The translations under genes were made by a program, and so were the position numbers. From contig JAKLGK010000004.1 in the NCBI GenBank assembly GCA_022710725.1, positions 124,001-188,000 of the forward strand: a stretch of 64,000 nucleotides of DNA, given 5' to 3'. Below are positions 1 to 9,760 of this stretch, one piece after another. The notes below the pieces were generated by a model. That model ran no database searches. It was not told the DNA's origin and was given only the letters and a program-made list of their open reading frames with translations. Every line of letters starts with the position of its first letter. Position 1 is the first letter of the stretch. The DNA is from Verrucomicrobiota bacterium (GTDB lineage Bacteria; Verrucomicrobiota; Kiritimatiellia; CAIQIC01; JAGNIJ01).

Positions 1-24
1 CGATCCCCCATCGCGCCGCCCGCT

Positions 25-879
25 TCATTTCACGACCTCCAGGCGGATCAGTTTCATGTCCTCCCGCGGCTCAATATAGAAGTATTTAAAGCCCGAAGTC
101 GTGGCCACATAACGGTTGCTGTCGCCGCCGGCGCTGACGACGCGGAACGGCGTGGAGGTCCACTGCATCCCCTGCCCCTGGACCTGCGCGGGCGCGGACT
201 GGATTTCGTAGGTCGTGCCCTGGACGGTCAGGAACCGCACGGCGAGCAGGTTGTCCGCCGTCAGCATCCACTTGTAGACCTGGAAGACGTCTCCCGCGAG
301 TTCCGGTGCGGTCCCAGCGTTGAACTCATCGATATTGGGCACGCCGTCCCCGTCGAAGTCGTCGCCGGGCAACACCTCGCTGACGTCTGAATACTGGCCG
401 CCCGAGTTCCAGATGATCAACTGCGTCTCCCACAGGTCGGACATGCCGTCGTGGTCTTCGTCCGTCCCCATGCCCAGGTTGAGGCGCACGGCATCGCCCG
501 CGGCCCCGACCACCGGCACGGAGGACGTGTTCATCAGCGGCTGGAAATCGCCGCCGCGGTAGACGCTGATGGCGACCGTGTCGCCGGTGCGCGCGGCGTA
601 CGACGCGTACCGCATGCTCTTCGCGTAGTCCACCGGCACTTCCAGGATGTAGTTGATCCCGTCGCCGAGCTGCTCGTTGACGGTGAACCGCGCGCATTCG
701 TTGGTGTCGATGTCGAGCGCAATTTCCGTGTCCTGGTCGAACGTAACCGGGCGGCCGTACTCGTCCGTGAGCAGCCCGTAGTACCGAAAGGACGGCAGCG
801 GCGGGATGGCGCTGGACTCCGGGATCAGGCCCGCAAGCGCGACGGCCAGCAGCAGCAAAGCAAGCGTGCGTCTTTTCAT
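25..879 (-). CDS. secreted protein with calcium-binding-type (TSP3-like) repeats
   Basis: A 284-aa protein of unknown function, probably exported. A Sec signal peptide covers about residues 1-24 (MKRRTLALLLLAVALAGLIP then ESSA). Two Asp-rich loops of the thrombospondin-type-3/EF-hand-like kind (DxDxDGxxD...E) lie near residues 140-151 and 173-185 and probably bind calcium. The C-terminal third reads as a beta-rich domain ending in LIRLEVVK. The start is placed 13 codons inside the longest open frame because GAGAGG precedes this ATG at good spacing and the upstream stop lies 11 bases away. It is the last gene of the minus-strand secreted-protein operon. The opening after the signal (FRYYGLLTDEYGRP) recalls the NYQGVL...G.P opening of the three fibre-like proteins upstream, which suggests a shared N-terminal module. 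Confidence 0.75.
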   Translation of the reverse strand: MKRRTLALLLLAVALAGLIPESSAIPPLPSFRYYGLLTDEYGRPVTFDQDTEIALDIDTNECARFTVNEQLGDGINYILEVPVDYAKSMRYASYAARTGDTVAISVYRGGDFQPLMNTSSVPVVGAAGDAVRLNLGMGTDEDHDGMSDLWETQLIIWNSGGQYSDVSEVLPGDDFDGDGVPNIDEFNAGTAPELAGDVFQVYKWMLTADNLLAVRFLTVQGTTYEIQSAPAQVQGQGMQWTSTPFRVVSAGGDSNRYVATTSGFKYFYIEPREDMKLIRLEVVK

Positions 880-889
880 GGTCGCCTCT

Positions 890-3800
890 CTAATTTCCTG
901 AATACGAATAGGTTTCAAACAGCAGCTTGATGTCCTTGACCCCTTCGCCGTCGCCGGTCCGGCCGTTGATGAACATCTCGAGCGCCAGCGCGCGGTCGCC
1001 GTTCAGCGAGCCGGCGGGGATGATGAGGTACCACTGGGAGTTCCAGACGGAGCGGCCGATCAGCCGGCTGCTGTAGTTGATGCGCGAGTCGCCCCAGACG
1101 CCGGTGTCGTCGAACGCGCCGAGGGCGCTGTAGCGTCGGATCTCCGCCAGCGGATCGGGCAGGGAGTCGTAGAGCGGGATCCAGTCGGCCTCGTTGATCT
1201 CCGCGCTGCCGATCGTGTACGGCACCGGGATGGCCTGGTCCAGCACCTGCCACGAGCGCAGCGTGTTGCCGGTCAGGTCCGACGGCGAGCGCATGACGTC
1301 CACGCCGACGGGGATCAGGTAGGCCTCCGGCGTGTTCGCCAGACCCACCGGGTACGACACGTTCGCGGCATAGTTGCTGAACCAGATGCCGACGCTGCGG
1401 ATCTTAGTCGCGAACTCGGTGGAGCTGAACGCGTGGTCGCCGCCGGCGAGCACCCGGCCGAAGAAGTTGTGGCCGAAATCCACGGTCGTGCTGAACGGGA
1501 TGACCAGGGCAGGCTCCTTCGCCCGCAGCCCGCCCTCGGCCGCGAACGGGATGCAGTACCGGCGGAATTCCGGCACGGCAAAGAGGTCGTCCACCTTGTA
1601 CGAGTTGAGCGCCGTGCGCCACGCCGCGTCGCCCGAGGTCCCGGGCAGGATCCGGAGCAATTCCGTGCGCAGGGAGAACCACGTCCGGCGCCAGCTCGGG
1701 TTGTTGAAGCCCAGCCGCCCGTCCAGCACCGTCCAGTTGGCGCTCATGCGCGCCAGGATGTCCGCCAGGCCCGGCTCGCCGACCGGCCCGCCGACCTGCG
1801 GCTCCCCGGTCACGATGCGGCCGAGCGTCCGCGCGCGCACGACGTCGCCCAGGAACTCGCTGCCGGGATCGGTGGCCGTCTCCGCGGGCAGAAGGCCCGT
1901 CTCGTAGTCGTAGGCCTTCGCGGCCAGGTACGTGTACATCGCCGCCAGGTCGAAGGCCGAACTGTACCGGCTCAAGGCGTCGTTGCGGAAGAGGCGGAAG
2001 GCCATGTCGCTGTAGCGCATCGAGGCCACGCGGTTGGCGACTTCCAGCCGGTCCCGCTGGCGGCTCGCCAGCAGGCGCTGCCCTTCCTGCTCGATGGCCA
2101 GCGCGTTCTGGCAGGCCTGGACCATGCCCTGGAAAGCAACCTTGGTGGCCGCGAGCTGCTGCGACTGCGCCCGGACCAGCTCGCCCAGCTCGGTTTCCTG
2201 CTCGATGGTTTCCAGCTTCCACTCGTGCGTGAGCTTGGCCAGCTCGGCCCCGTACTCGGTCGTCTTCCAGAGCCATTTATCGGCGCTGACGATCATCTCG
2301 AGAATGTACGTCTTAACCGACATGGCCGCCTCGATCGCCTTGCCCGTGCCCACGATGACGGACCGCAGCAGGGAGAAGATGTCTCCCCCGCTGGCCACGC
2401 CCATGATCTGATTCGCGATTTGCGCGCTCACCGAGACCTGGACATTGCCCTTGTGAACCTCTTCCTTCCACTCGTGGACGAGCTTCTTGATCTTCGCGAT
2501 GGCCGCGAGCGTGTTGTGGGCCTCCTCCAGGGTCTTCACGGCCACGCTGTTGTCGTAGTCGGTGTCCTTGTACGGCGCGAAGGTTTGCGTGTACCAGTCG
2601 AACACCTCGACCAGGTACTCGGTCTTCGCCTCGTACACCTCCAGCGCCTGGAGATACGCGAGCCACTGCTTCAGGAATTCCGCGTAGGCGATCTGCAGCC
2701 GGCCCTCGGCGCGGCGGTTCCCCGTCCACTCGGTCGGCTTGCACGGCAACCCGTTATTGGCGTAGTGGAACGTGATCATGTTCGTCACGCCCTCTTCCTC
2801 CTCGCCGGGCGGCTCGTTCGTTGCGAAGCCGTACACGTTGAGAATGGAGTCCGCGCCGTCGCCGATGAACTCGTACGTCCGCGCGGCGATGGGCTCGACC
2901 TCCTCCGTGCTCCAGCCGAGCGCGCTCATGTCCACGTACATGTAGTGGTAGAGGTCCGGGCCGTCGTACCCCTGGGGATAGGTCTTCCCCGTGCCGATGT
3001 CGTCGGAGTACGGGTAGCCGTAGATTTCGATGATCCGACGCGTGTAATCCGCCTCCTGGCTGATGGCGGCCGCCTGGAAGTTGTTGGCGCTCTGCTGCTG
3101 CTGCCGGAGCAGGCGGGTGGCCTCCTGGACGCCGTCGAAGACGGTCTTTGCGTTGTTCAACGCGGTCTTGGCGCGGGCGAGGATCTGCTCGAAGTGCGAG
3201 CCGCCCGCGTCGATGTCGAGCGGATCGATGTCGAATGGGATGGACGTGCGCGCCAGGCCGAGCGGGTTCAGGCCCCGGTCGGCATTGTCCACCGCGGCCT
3301 GCGCCGAGCGCAGGTTGGCCGTGATCTCGGCCAGGGCACTGACCGTGGAGCGGTCGATCCGCAGGATCCCGGGATCGTCGTACTCGTTCATAGCGGCCAG
3401 GGTGACGACGTCGTTGGTCCAGGACGTCGTATCCACGGCGTGGGCGTGGCGGCCGCCGGGGGCATGGTCCAGCAGGAGCGTCCCCTCGCCCTCGTTGACG
3501 GGCCAGTACGCCACGAGGCCGGCCTCGGCGCCCGTCAGGCGCTGGCGCATGGCGCCCGTAATCTCCCCGGCGGTGCGGGCTTCGCTCCAGACCCGGAGCT
3601 CGCAGAACCGGCCGTGGAAGTTCTCGAGTTCGCTGCCGTCTCCCAGCCCCATGGTGCAGCTCGGGCGCTGGATGGCCGTCGGCGACTCCATTCCGCCCTG
3701 TTCCTTCACGAGCAACCCGTTGACGTAGATGCGGCCGACGTGCCCGTCCAGCACGCCCGCGACATGCGTCCACACGCCCGTCTCGATCGTGGCGCCGCTG

Positions 3801-6800
3801 TACGCCGTGGACCACGTGTTCGTGACCGCCACGAGGAGGGCCGGCTCCACGCCGGACATGAGCTTGATTTCCACGTTGTCGCCCGCCAGGTTCGAGAACC
3901 GGGCCAGGTCCATCTCGGCCGAGCCGCCGGTGTCCGCCGTCTTGATCCAGAACTCCACAGTGAAGTCGCCGTTGAAATACGCGTTGGTCGGCAGCTGCGC
4001 GTGGCCCGCCCCGGCCAGGACGAGCGAGGCCACGTTGGTCTGCCAATCCGCCGACGCCGGCAGCAGGGAGTTGCCGACCGCCCAGTTGCAGAGCGCGCCG
4101 ACGCCGATGCGGGTCCCCCACTGCCCGACGCCCCAGGCGCGGTTCGTGTTGCTGTCCGCGTAGCCCGGGAACAGGCCGTCCTGCGACTCGTCGTAGCTCT
4201 GCCGGTACGTACGCTGGAGGATGTCCACGCCCGCACGTGCCAGCGCGGCGGCGGCCTCGGCGAATTTCTTCTCGTCGAAGTAGTCCGCGTCGATGGTCAC
4301 GTCGTTCATCAGCATCGGCGTGATGGACGGCACGCCCCAGTCGAACGTCGGGTGCCGCAGGAGCTTGTAGTAGACCGTCAGCGCGTCGAGGTAGTAGCCC
4401 CACGCGTCGCCATGGCCCTGCGGGAAGCGCTGCTTCGCCGTCACGGCGTCAATGATTGCGTTGGTGTGGCCGGTGATGTCGTAGTTCACGGCGTACGCGA
4501 CCTCGCCGGCCGTGATGCCCTTGGTGAAGTTCCAGAACAGGCGGTTGTACACCGGCGACACGCCCATGCCCGGCGAGAGCGAGGGGTTGGCGCGCCCGCG
4601 CAGCAGGGCCAGTTCCTCCTCGATCAGCGAGGCGGTCTGGTTGTCGAAGCAGAAGAGCGAGGACGCCCACGACCCGTAGTCCACCGGCAGGACGGCGGCG
4701 TTGTTGAGCGTCATCGTCGAGCCGAAGCCGATGGTCGGGTCCAGCGCGTCGGCGTAGGCCTCGTTGCCGAGCAGCATGTAGAGGTCGTTCAGGCGCGACG
4801 CGGCCAGGAGGAGCTGCTGGTTGGCGGCCGCGTCGTGCAGCCCGGCCATGTCCAGCACCCGCTCCGCGCGGTTGAGCACGGTCTGGTAGAGCTGGATCAG
4901 CCCGACGTTCTCGAGGTTCTCCTGGTTCAGCGCCACGTCGCCCTCGTACGGCGGTCCGGCCTGGCTGATCATGCTGACCTGCGTCTCGACCGGGTTGTTG
5001 TACAGGTCGCGCATGCGCTGCTCAAACGGCGTCAGTGCGTTCAGGATCCGCTGCACCCAGCCCTCGGCCAGGCTGAATTCCGTGAACTCGCTCCAGTTCG
5101 TGCCGACGACGTGCGTGACCGTGTTCGACTGCGCGCGGTAGCGGACGGCGAAGAAGCGGTTGATCAGGTCCTCCGGCGCCTGGCCGTTGAGGATGAGGCT
5201 GTTGAGGCCCGCCCCGTTCGTATAGATCTCGCAGGCCAGCGGGTCGGTGGGCGTGGTGCCGTCGGCGTTCGGCTCCGTCCAGCGCCACTCGAACATGTAG
5301 TTCCCCGGTTCGCCCGCGAAGTCGAGGCTCATGAGCAGGCTCATCTGCTCGGAGAGCAGGTTGTACCCGTCCTCGATCGGGATGACCCGGCCCGTGGCGA
5401 GGTTGGTCGAGACCCGGATCAGCGACAGGCTGATGGGCGTGCCCTGGCTGACGCCCATCGCCGGGTTGCTGGCGTTGTTGAAGGCCAGGGTCACGTACCC
5501 GGCCCCGTCGCCCGGCGCGTGCAGGGCGAGGCCGGCGAACGGCTCGTTGGCCTCGACTTCCACCGCGTCCGGGGCCAGCAGGCCAATGGCCCGGACCCAG
5601 TCGGCGTGGTGCGCGTTGCCGGTGTCCACGAGGTCGGTCAGGATTTCGCGCTCGGCGTCGTCGAGTTCGTTCACCAGCAGGTAGCCGCTCCCGGTCAGCG
5701 GCGTGACGTACTCGCCGATCAGCACGAGGTTGCTCTGGCTCAAGTTGGGATTGTAGTAAAACCGCTCGCTCAAGTCGGGCGGCAGGCCGTGGAAGTAGTA
5801 GTAGCCGTTGCGCATGTAGATGCTCGGCTCCTCCCCGCCCGTCTCGAACCCTAACGATTCGAGCGAGTTGGTCAGCGTCACCCCGCGCGCGCAGATGGGG
5901 TCGAAGAGGAACACGCTGCGGCCGCCGCCGTTGGCGGAGGACTGCTGGTAGACCACGTCCACGCTCAACTGGTTCCAGATATCCGGCAGGTCGTCCCGGG
6001 CCTCGATCAGGGTGTCGCCGGCGTCGAGCACGGGGATGGCCTCCGGCCAGGAAATCGTCCAGTCCACGGCGATCGGCATGCCGCTGGTCGGGTAGCTGCT
6101 CCGCTGGTAATCCGGGGCGGTGAGTTCGGGCAGCCAGGGGATCGCCACGCCTTCCGCGGGCATCCGGTTGGTCGGGATCCCGGGGAACCAGAAGCCGGGC
6201 TGCATGGGATAATAATTATGCATGATCACGGCCGCGGTGTCGGTGGGATGCACTCCGCCGGCCAGTGCAAACCACATGTTGTCCCGCGCCTTCCAAGCAT
6301 TCCCGGATTCGCGGATATCGCGGCCCGTCCAGTGGCCCGGCACCCGGTCCAGCGGGGCCGGCCCCTCCAGCGCCTGCCCCGCGAAGGTGGCCTCCGCAAA
6401 CGCCGTGTACACCTCGCTGGTCCGCACGACGCGTAGGGCGTCCATCGCCGGCCGCCCCGTCTCGGGATCGATGTAGTTCACCAGGACGAACGGCTCGGAC
6501 TCGTTGAACGCGGCATTCAAATCATCGCGGAACGCATACACGACGTCGCCGCCATCCTCGCGGTACAGGATCGCATGCTCCTCGTTCGGATTGAAGCCCG
6601 GCAAGGAGGCGTCGTTCTGGTAGTAGAGGGCCGCCTGCTCGTCCACGCTGTAGATCCGCGAGCCCTCCGCCGGGGCGCCCGGCTCCTCGAGCACCGCGTT
6701 ATAAACCAGGGCCTTGCGGCCGGAAACCTGCTCCACGATCAGGTTGCCCTTGTAGGCGTCGAACGGGAAGTACAGCGTCAGGTCCTCGGCGTCCAGCCCC

Positions 6801-9748
6801 GACACGACGTGGTACATCGCGTCGTGCCGTTGGTCCTCGTCGAGCACGGCGGACCAGACGCGGACCTCGTCGATCTTCCCGTGGAAACGTTCCTCGAGGG
6901 TGTCAGACCCGATGTAGCAGTTCGTCCGCAGGACGCCGTCCGGGACCGGCAGGCCGGGCCAGGTCGCCAGCAGCTGGTTGTCGGCGTAGAGCGTGGCCGT
7001 GGACCCGTCCAGCGAGGCCAGGACGTACACCCAGCGGCCGGTCGGGGACGGGACGACGGCCGCGCTGGCAAGCCCGTGCGTGGCGCCGTTCGCCGTGCCC
7101 AGGTAGAGGGTGCCGGTCGAGGAGATCGCGAGGTGCACACGGTCCACGCTGTCCGACGGGCCGTTGCCAAAGGAGACGATCGGGGCGATCTGCCCGGCGG
7201 CCGGCAGGGACCGCAGGTAGATCCACGCGCCCACGGTGAAATCGCCCTCGAAGTACGTGTCGTGACGCAGGATCACGCTGCCCGCGGGGCCGTCGTTGGT
7301 GAACACCACGCAGGCGCCCTGCTCATACAAGCCGCCCAGTTTGCTGCCCTGCCCGCTGGCCAGCACGATGTGCGGGCTCTCGTTGGTCGCGGGCCAGACG
7401 TTTTGATAGCGCTGCACCCAGTTGGGGATGTAAAAGGGCGTCGGCATGCCCGGGTACTGGATCTTCTCGCTCCACCAGACCTCGATGTCGCTGTTCGTGT
7501 TCACGCCGTAGATCGCGGTCTGGGCCGTCGGGTCGGAGACGCTGGCATAGTGGTACAGCGAGGTGTTGTAGGACGTCCCGAACGGCTCGTAGATGTAGCC
7601 GTGCGTCTCCGAGTAGGCCGCGGAATCGCGCATGCCAATCGCGCCGACGTCGGGAAGGTAGCACCGGTTGGTCGCCGTGCCGTTGTAGCGCCCCGTCAGG
7701 TCGTGCAGGTGGGCCAGCGAGTCCAGCGCATTGATCGGGAAGTAGGCCTTCAGGCCCTGGTTCGTCAGGGTGGCCATGGTGTATCCGTGGTGATTGCCCT
7801 CGATGGCGGTCTGCACCTGCGTCGAGCTGAGCCCGATGTCCCACACGCGGATGTTGTCGATGAAGCCGTCGAACGGCGCGCTGTTCGTGCCGGTGAGATT
7901 GCCGAGGTAGATCGGCGAACTGTTGGTCTGGAGCACCCCGTTCGTGCCCAGGGTCGTGCGGCAACCCAGGGAGCCATCCACGTACAGGGACAGCGTCCGG
8001 CCCCGCAGCGTAAACGCCAGGTGGGACCACCGGAAGGACTGCACGCGGTTGGTCGACGTCATCGTCGCGAGCCACGGCGAGTTGGTCCGGCCGGAGCCCA
8101 GGCTCGCCGTCAGCGTGCCGGCCGAGGCGGAGGCGCCGGACTGGATGACCAGGCGGACCTGGTTGCTCCACGCCGGGCCACCGGGCGTGTTCTTGTCGAA
8201 GATGGCCATCTCGGTGTTGGTCTGGTCCTCGAGGTTCCCGGGCATGACCCAGCATTCCAGCGTGAAGTTCGTGGCCAGCGGCATGCCCGACGGCGCCAGG
8301 ACCGCCTGCGCGCCCTCCCCTTCCGGGAACAGGATCGAGCGGGTCGTGGCGAAGGGCTGGATCTCGCTGCTGATCATCCACTCGGTCGGATTCAGGTCGA
8401 AGGCCGGGTAATCCCGCGTGATCAGCTCCAGCGGAAGGAACCAGACGTTGTCATCATCGCCCAGCAGCTGCACCAGGCAGCGGCCCTCGTTGGTGGTCGT
8501 GATCAGCGTGGTCGGATCCGACATCGTCGCGCAGCCGTCCTCGGGCTCCTGGTACGCCATGATCGACGGCGTCAGGTTCGACGGGAAGTAGAGCGCCGCG
8601 CCGTAGTCGGGGCCGTCGCCCCGCACGAACTTGCGGCACTCCGGCCATTCCGCGGCGTAGTCATCCACCTCGTAGAACCACCGCGTCCCCACCAGGTCGG
8701 CGACCTTCCAGTAGATCTCGATGTTCCACGGATCGTCCACGGACCGCCGGATCGGGAAGAGCCAGTCCTGCTTGGGAACGGGCGAGCCGTCGGACGATGT
8801 GTGCTGGTAGAGGTATGGATTCTCGCCCATCAGCCCGGCCGTGATTTCCGGCGTCAGCTCGCCTACGGCGGCCCAGCCGCCCTGCGGGAGAATGCGCTCG
8901 CCGAGCCGGGCGTCCAGCGTCTGGTTGTCCGGCGGCATGACCTCGATCACGATCACGCTGCCGGTATTGATCTGGTCGTTGTACATGCCGGTCTTGAAGT
9001 ACTGCATGACGATCATGCCCTGCTGCCCGCCGACCGCGTTCACGCCGCCGGAATCGTCGATGTACAGCCCGGCGAGCACGTTGCTCACGACCACGTCGTT
9101 TTCGTTGGTCGTGACGACCCATTGCGGGGCGGTGACCTGGTCGTTGTAGTGGAACCGGACAAACTTGCCGTTCAGGTTGACCTTCGGCGCGCCGCGGTCC
9201 GTCCAGTACACGCGGTACGGCCGTCCGGCGGGCGCGGCTTCGACGATGTAGGTGGTGTCCACCTCCGTCCCGTCCTCGTACTTCCAGCGGATCACCACTT
9301 CCCCGCCCGCGGCCGCGTAGATGGTCCGGACCGAGGGCTCGAAGAAGGCGTTCCCGGAGGGCGTGATCAGCGAGGCATTCGTCATGGCCGACCAGGCCAC
9401 CGCGACGTTGGAGATGGCCGCCGGCGGATTCAGCGCCTGGCCGAGGTAAGCGTCGGGCTTCAGGTGCTCGACGTTGTGGCCGAAGATGGAAGACTTGAGC
9501 ACGAGGTTGGTCGCCCCGAGGTTGTTCGTGGCCCACACGCCGCCCACGTGGCCCCCGGCCTGGACGGGCACGGAGGAAAGGTCCGGCCGGCCGTTGACAA
9601 ACGGCAGGGCGGCGGGGAAACGGATGGCGTCGTTCCCGGACACGGTCTGCGCGCGCGCGGACGCGGCGCAGGCCAGGCCGAGGGCGAGGCCGCATCCCCA
9701 CAGGCCGATCCGGGATCGTAGCGTAAACCGCGGGATTCGTGTTTTCAT
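890..9748 (-). CDS. giant secreted LamG-domain protein
   Basis: A 2952-aa exported protein, likely at the cell surface or extracellular. The Sec signal peptide is about residues 1-33 (ends ASARAQ), and the RBS GGAG lies 7 bases before the ATG. Three laminin-G/concanavalin-like jelly-roll domains are recognisable by F-T-x-E/G-x-W-(I/V) openings and (I/V)-R-V-W-S/D endings, at about residues 475-645, 815-975 and 1905-2065. Such domains usually bind glycans or proteins. After the third, about 2130-2620 is mainly helical with heptad-like, Gln-rich stretches. Residues 2620-2952 look beta-rich and contain blocks such as FNNPSWRRTWFSLRTELLRI and GHNFFGRVL. A long helical region followed by a beta C-terminus recalls the layout of Tc toxin A subunits, but I cannot establish homology by eye. 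It lies between three fibre-like genes and a calcium-repeat protein in one operon. The function of the whole is unknown. Confidence 0.85.
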   Translation of the reverse strand: MKTRIPRFTLRSRIGLWGCGLALGLACAASARAQTVSGNDAIRFPAALPFVNGRPDLSSVPVQAGGHVGGVWATNNLGATNLVLKSSIFGHNVEHLKPDAYLGQALNPPAAISNVAVAWSAMTNASLITPSGNAFFEPSVRTIYAAAGGEVVIRWKYEDGTEVDTTYIVEAAPAGRPYRVYWTDRGAPKVNLNGKFVRFHYNDQVTAPQWVVTTNENDVVVSNVLAGLYIDDSGGVNAVGGQQGMIVMQYFKTGMYNDQINTGSVIVIEVMPPDNQTLDARLGERILPQGGWAAVGELTPEITAGLMGENPYLYQHTSSDGSPVPKQDWLFPIRRSVDDPWNIEIYWKVADLVGTRWFYEVDDYAAEWPECRKFVRGDGPDYGAALYFPSNLTPSIMAYQEPEDGCATMSDPTTLITTTNEGRCLVQLLGDDDNVWFLPLELITRDYPAFDLNPTEWMISSEIQPFATTRSILFPEGEGAQAVLAPSGMPLATNFTLECWVMPGNLEDQTNTEMAIFDKNTPGGPAWSNQVRLVIQSGASASAGTLTASLGSGRTNSPWLATMTSTNRVQSFRWSHLAFTLRGRTLSLYVDGSLGCRTTLGTNGVLQTNSSPIYLGNLTGTNSAPFDGFIDNIRVWDIGLSSTQVQTAIEGNHHGYTMATLTNQGLKAYFPINALDSLAHLHDLTGRYNGTATNRCYLPDVGAIGMRDSAAYSETHGYIYEPFGTSYNTSLYHYASVSDPTAQTAIYGVNTNSDIEVWWSEKIQYPGMPTPFYIPNWVQRYQNVWPATNESPHIVLASGQGSKLGGLYEQGACVVFTNDGPAGSVILRHDTYFEGDFTVGAWIYLRSLPAAGQIAPIVSFGNGPSDSVDRVHLAISSTGTLYLGTANGATHGLASAAVVPSPTGRWVYVLASLDGSTATLYADNQLLATWPGLPVPDGVLRTNCYIGSDTLEERFHGKIDEVRVWSAVLDEDQRHDAMYHVVSGLDAEDLTLYFPFDAYKGNLIVEQVSGRKALVYNAVLEEPGAPAEGSRIYSVDEQAALYYQNDASLPGFNPNEEHAILYREDGGDVVYAFRDDLNAAFNESEPFVLVNYIDPETGRPAMDALRVVRTSEVYTAFAEATFAGQALEGPAPLDRVPGHWTGRDIRESGNAWKARDNMWFALAGGVHPTDTAAVIMHNYYPMQPGFWFPGIPTNRMPAEGVAIPWLPELTAPDYQRSSYPTSGMPIAVDWTISWPEAIPVLDAGDTLIEARDDLPDIWNQLSVDVVYQQSSANGGGRSVFLFDPICARGVTLTNSLESLGFETGGEEPSIYMRNGYYYFHGLPPDLSERFYYNPNLSQSNLVLIGEYVTPLTGSGYLLVNELDDAEREILTDLVDTGNAHHADWVRAIGLLAPDAVEVEANEPFAGLALHAPGDGAGYVTLAFNNASNPAMGVSQGTPISLSLIRVSTNLATGRVIPIEDGYNLLSEQMSLLMSLDFAGEPGNYMFEWRWTEPNADGTTPTDPLACEIYTNGAGLNSLILNGQAPEDLINRFFAVRYRAQSNTVTHVVGTNWSEFTEFSLAEGWVQRILNALTPFEQRMRDLYNNPVETQVSMISQAGPPYEGDVALNQENLENVGLIQLYQTVLNRAERVLDMAGLHDAAANQQLLLAASRLNDLYMLLGNEAYADALDPTIGFGSTMTLNNAAVLPVDYGSWASSLFCFDNQTASLIEEELALLRGRANPSLSPGMGVSPVYNRLFWNFTKGITAGEVAYAVNYDITGHTNAIIDAVTAKQRFPQGHGDAWGYYLDALTVYYKLLRHPTFDWGVPSITPMLMNDVTIDADYFDEKKFAEAAAALARAGVDILQRTYRQSYDESQDGLFPGYADSNTNRAWGVGQWGTRIGVGALCNWAVGNSLLPASADWQTNVASLVLAGAGHAQLPTNAYFNGDFTVEFWIKTADTGGSAEMDLARFSNLAGDNVEIKLMSGVEPALLVAVTNTWSTAYSGATIETGVWTHVAGVLDGHVGRIYVNGLLVKEQGGMESPTAIQRPSCTMGLGDGSELENFHGRFCELRVWSEARTAGEITGAMRQRLTGAEAGLVAYWPVNEGEGTLLLDHAPGGRHAHAVDTTSWTNDVVTLAAMNEYDDPGILRIDRSTVSALAEITANLRSAQAAVDNADRGLNPLGLARTSIPFDIDPLDIDAGGSHFEQILARAKTALNNAKTVFDGVQEATRLLRQQQQSANNFQAAAISQEADYTRRIIEIYGYPYSDDIGTGKTYPQGYDGPDLYHYMYVDMSALGWSTEEVEPIAARTYEFIGDGADSILNVYGFATNEPPGEEEEGVTNMITFHYANNGLPCKPTEWTGNRRAEGRLQIAYAEFLKQWLAYLQALEVYEAKTEYLVEVFDWYTQTFAPYKDTDYDNSVAVKTLEEAHNTLAAIAKIKKLVHEWKEEVHKGNVQVSVSAQIANQIMGVASGGDIFSLLRSVIVGTGKAIEAAMSVKTYILEMIVSADKWLWKTTEYGAELAKLTHEWKLETIEQETELGELVRAQSQQLAATKVAFQGMVQACQNALAIEQEGQRLLASRQRDRLEVANRVASMRYSDMAFRLFRNDALSRYSSAFDLAAMYTYLAAKAYDYETGLLPAETATDPGSEFLGDVVRARTLGRIVTGEPQVGGPVGEPGLADILARMSANWTVLDGRLGFNNPSWRRTWFSLRTELLRILPGTSGDAAWRTALNSYKVDDLFAVPEFRRYCIPFAAEGGLRAKEPALVIPFSTTVDFGHNFFGRVLAGGDHAFSSTEFATKIRSVGIWFSNYAANVSYPVGLANTPEAYLIPVGVDVMRSPSDLTGNTLRSWQVLDQAIPVPYTIGSAEINEADWIPLYDSLPDPLAEIRRYSALGAFDDTGVWGDSRINYSSRLIGRSVWNSQWYLIIPAGSLNGDRALALEMFINGRTGDGEGVKDIKLLFETYSYSGN

Positions 9749-9760
9749 GCGGGGCTCCGA

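Noticed and set aside
1433..5854. Very long plus-strand open frame opposite the giant LamG gene (also 6575-9721, 17324-20044 and 54088-57480)
   Set aside because: These are by-products of GC-rich third codon positions on the other strand: Arg/Ala/Val-rich translations, no RBS, no domain pattern, while the opposite strand encodes clear secreted or enzymatic proteins.
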